Of a stretch of 7,750 bases of DNA, positions 6,072 through 7,750 are shown piece after piece. The translations under genes were made by a program, and so were the position numbers. The stretch is from assembly GCA_026990095.1 (NCBI GenBank), contig JALSIL010000584.1, positions 1-7,750 of the forward strand. The letters are read 5' to 3'. How positions within the stretch are numbered: the stretch's first letter is position 1; every line of letters starts with the position of its first letter. Below the pieces are notes generated by a model that was given only the letters and a program-made list of their open reading frames with translations, did no database searches and was not told the origin of the DNA. Source of the DNA: Lysobacterales bacterium. GTDB taxonomy: Bacteria > Pseudomonadota > Gammaproteobacteria > Xanthomonadales > Marinicellaceae.

Positions 6072-6821
6072 ATGAAAACAATTGTTGTTATTCCAGCTCG
6101 CTATCAATCTTCACGCTTTCCTGGAAAGCCTTTAATACCACTATTAGATAAGCCAATGATTTTATGGGTTGCAGAACTGAGTGCGAAGGCTGTTGGTGCA
6201 CACTCTGTTTTTATAGCCACCGATGATGAGCGAATTGCACAGGTAGTTATTGGTGCAGGCTATCAAGTTGTTATGACAAGTAAGGATGCGTTAACAGGAA
6301 CGGATCGGCTAGCAGAGGTCGCCCGTAAAATTGAGGCGGATATTTATATTAATGTGCAAGGTGATGAGCCTTTAGTGCAGCCAAGTGATATTTTAAATAT
6401 GATTGATGAAAAACAACGCTTTCCAGATTCAGTCATTAATGGATACTGCGCTTTGTCAACCGAGGAGGATCCTCAATCAGTTAATATTCCTAAAGTTATT
6501 TTTACTGAACAAAAGCACATGATTTATATGTCCCGTCAGGCTATTCCTGGCTTTAAAGACACGAAGGGGGAGCCTGAGAATTATTATAAGCAGGTGTGTA
6601 TTTATGCCTTTAGTCGCCAAGAGTTACTCGATTATGGGAAGTATGGTAAAAAAAGCAGGATTGAGCAATCGGAGGATATTGAAATTTTACGTTTCTTAGA
6701 GTGGGAACAAAAAATTCGTATGGTGGAGACTCAGCCAGGTAGCTTAGCAGTTGATGTCCCAGAGGATGTGTTTAAGGTAGAGTCCGCTTTGAAACGTAGT
6801 CAAGAAGGGGAGGCGTTATGA
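6072..6821 (+). CDS. kdsB: 3-deoxy-manno-octulosonate (CMP-Kdo) cytidylyltransferase-like protein
   Basis: This 249-residue cytoplasmic nucleotidyltransferase transfers CMP from CTP to a 2-keto-3-deoxy sugar acid, giving the activated donor for glycosyltransferases. The KdsB family pattern is clear. It has the CTP-binding loop IPARYQSSRFPGKPL (7-21), ATDDERIA (49-56), TGTDRLAE (75-82), NVQGDEPL with metal-binding D98 (94-101), and VDVPED (227-232) with the second metal-site aspartate D228. The length matches E. coli KdsB (about 248). Differences from E. coli KdsB lie near the sugar site: KQVCIYAF replaces RHLGIYGY, QSEDIEIL replaces LEHIEML, and PGSLAVD replaces PGTGVD. It may therefore be a paralogue for a modified ulosonic acid, not the housekeeping enzyme. 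It starts 8 bases after the aldolase fusion stop with a modest AAGAG site, and its TGA overlaps the next ATG (ATGA), so the three genes look like one unit. I am sure of the family and less sure that Kdo is the substrate. Confidence 0.85.
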   Translation: MKTIVVIPARYQSSRFPGKPLIPLLDKPMILWVAELSAKAVGAHSVFIATDDERIAQVVIGAGYQVVMTSKDALTGTDRLAEVARKIEADIYINVQGDEPLVQPSDILNMIDEKQRFPDSVINGYCALSTEEDPQSVNIPKVIFTEQKHMIYMSRQAIPGFKDTKGEPENYYKQVCIYAFSRQELLDYGKYGKKSRIEQSEDIEILRFLEWEQKIRMVETQPGSLAVDVPEDVFKVESALKRSQEGEAL

Positions 6822-7471
6822 GTTTAGAATTAACACAATATCAGTGTTTGGTCTTTGATTGTGACGGGGTTATTTTAAATTCAAATAAAGTTAAAACACA
6901 GGCTTTTTATAATGCAGCGCTTGGTTTTGGTGAGTCTAAAGCACAGGAATTAGTTGAATATCACATTAAAAATGGGGGTGTTTCTCGTTATTTAAAATTT
7001 GAATTTTTTATTAAAAATATTCTTAATAAAGAGGTAACGCAGAATTTATTGGATGAACTATTGACTGCGTTTGCCAAGGAGGTTAAAGAGGGTTTAATTA
7101 ACAGCCAAGTTGCACAGGGGTTAATAGAGCTTAGAGAGAAAACTAAGCAGGCGAATTGGTTGATTGTTTCTGGTGGTGATCAGAGCGAATTGCGAGAGGT
7201 GTTTTTAGAAAAAGGCTTGCTAGAGCTGTTTGATAGCGGAATTTTTGGAAGTCCTGATAATAAAGATATTATTTTAACTCGAGAAAAAAATAATCAAGTT
7301 ATTAAGGGTAAAGCCTTGTTTTTAGGCGACAGTAAGTATGATTATGAGGCGGCTAGTCGCGCAGATTTAGATTTTGTGTTTTTAACGGATTGGTCAGAGG
7401 TAAAAGACTGGCAGAGTTATGCGGCTCAAAATAATTTATTAACATTAAATTCTATTAGCGCCTTACTTTGA
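6818..7471 (+). CDS. HAD-superfamily phosphatase with helical cap
   Basis: This 217-residue haloacid-dehalogenase-type hydrolase probably removes phosphate from a sugar-phosphate intermediate. Motif I is VFDCDGVI (12-19) with nucleophile D14 and general acid D16. A helical cap of the C1 type spans about 24-95. Motif II is VSGG (117-120) with S118. The motif III lysine is probably K163 or K165. Motif IV is LGDSKYD (169-175) with D171 and D175. The C1 cap makes it phosphoglycolate-phosphatase-like in build, unlike the capless tetrameric KdsC that serves normal Kdo synthesis. Its ATG overlaps the stop of the cytidylyltransferase gene (ATGA), with GGGGAGG just upstream, so translation is coupled. 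By context it would dephosphorylate the ulosonate, or an aldose precursor, between the aldolase and cytidylyltransferase steps. The fold is certain and the substrate inferred. Confidence 0.85.
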   Translation: MSLELTQYQCLVFDCDGVILNSNKVKTQAFYNAALGFGESKAQELVEYHIKNGGVSRYLKFEFFIKNILNKEVTQNLLDELLTAFAKEVKEGLINSQVAQGLIELREKTKQANWLIVSGGDQSELREVFLEKGLLELFDSGIFGSPDNKDIILTREKNNQVIKGKALFLGDSKYDYEAASRADLDFVFLTDWSEVKDWQSYAAQNNLLTLNSISALL

Positions 7472-7506
7472 TGAAATATGTCCTTTTTTATTATTTAGAG
7501 CTTTAA

Positions 7507-7750
7507 ATGTCTCTTTTTTCTAATGATGCCTCTGTTTACGAATACCATCCAAAACAGACAGTAACACCTGAAACATTGCAAGCCTTGCTTGATGTTGTAC
7601 GTCAACAGCTCAAACACCAATATCCCATCACCCTCCGCGCAGGCGGGACTTCTTTAGGCGGTCAAGCCATTGGTTCTGGCGTTATTATTGATGTCTCCAA
7701 GCACTTAAATACCATTATTGATTACTCCGCTGAACGACAAGAAGTTGTGG
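7507..7750 (+). CDS. FAD-linked oxidase (GlcD/D-lactate dehydrogenase-like), N-terminal part
   Basis: The frame is open from ATG at 7507 to the window end and gives 81 residues of a longer protein. The N-terminus reads DASVYEYHPKQTVTPETLQ (7-25), typical of PCMH-type FAD-binding oxidases. The pyrophosphate-binding loop RAGGTSLGGQAIGSG follows at 44-58, then VIIDVSKHLNTI. Full-length members oxidise 2-hydroxy acids such as lactate or glycolate, or other alcohols, with bound FAD, often with an Fe-S partner or domain. A weak TAGAG site precedes the start, and 35 bases separate it from the HAD gene with no visible terminator, so it may be in the same transcript. Codon use (CCC, CTC, CGC) and roughly 46% G+C in the counted part are richer than upstream. 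This may be the edge of the island. Whether it belongs to the glycan pathway is open. Confidence 0.8.
   Translation, partial: MSLFSNDASVYEYHPKQTVTPETLQALLDVVRQQLKHQYPITLRAGGTSLGGQAIGSGVIIDVSKHLNTIIDYSAERQEVV

Noticed and set aside
7472..7506. Terminator between the HAD phosphatase and the FAD-linked oxidase
   Set aside because: There is a short T-run but no inverted repeat before it, so read-through looks possible.
1..7750. CRISPR array, tRNA or rRNA genes, JUMPstart/ops element
   Set aside because: No regularly spaced repeats, cloverleaf or rRNA-like stretches, and no GGCGGTAG-type ops core, were seen by eye on either strand.

Overview
The window is a run of nine same-strand (+) genes. Two are cut by the window edges, and the seven complete ones form a compact surface-polysaccharide (capsule, O-antigen or exopolysaccharide) block. 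Tight junctions, TTG/ATG starts with Shine-Dalgarno sequences, a Wzy/WaaL-type membrane protein and a CMP-Kdo-synthetase-like enzyme point to a Gram-negative bacterium. It is plausibly an AT-rich gammaproteobacterium, but I cannot name a genus from this sequence. By hand count, the first 144 bases are about 49% G+C and a sample of the last gene about 46%. A 60-base sample inside the first glycosyltransferase is 28%. This fits an AT-rich, horizontally exchanged polysaccharide island between more GC-rich neighbours.

Layout: (1) 1-144, the 3' end of an unidentified gene. (2) 145-1251, a glycosyltransferase with motifs of the polysialyl-/sialyltransferase type (GT38/GT52-like). (3) 1252-1408, a palindromic, non-coding MITE-like element at the 3' end of that gene, with an extra hairpin across the junction. 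(4) 1501-2094, a small GT29-type sialyltransferase-like protein. (5) 2117-3157, a polysaccharide pyruvyl transferase. (6) 3144-4457, an O-antigen ligase/polymerase family membrane protein. (7) 4450-6063, a fusion of an HMGL-like (DRE-TIM) aldolase and a C-terminal GAGPS-type Rossmann-like domain. (8) 6072-6821, a CMP-Kdo-synthetase-like cytidylyltransferase. (9) 6818-7471, a HAD phosphatase. (10) 7507 to the end, the N-terminus of an FAD-linked oxidase.

Proposed joint role (inference): the aldolase, HAD phosphatase and cytidylyltransferase parallel the KdsA-KdsC-KdsB logic. A pyruvate-type aldolase replaces the PEP-dependent synthase, which suggests a non-standard CMP-activated 2-keto-3-deoxy (ulosonic) sugar. 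Both upstream glycosyltransferases belong to families that use CMP-activated nonulosonates, so the cassette may make and transfer an unusual ulosonic acid. The pyruvyl transferase would decorate the glycan and the membrane protein would polymerise or ligate it. The most novel-looking item is the two-domain aldolase fusion. The most notable DNA structure is the MITE-like palindrome inside the operon.
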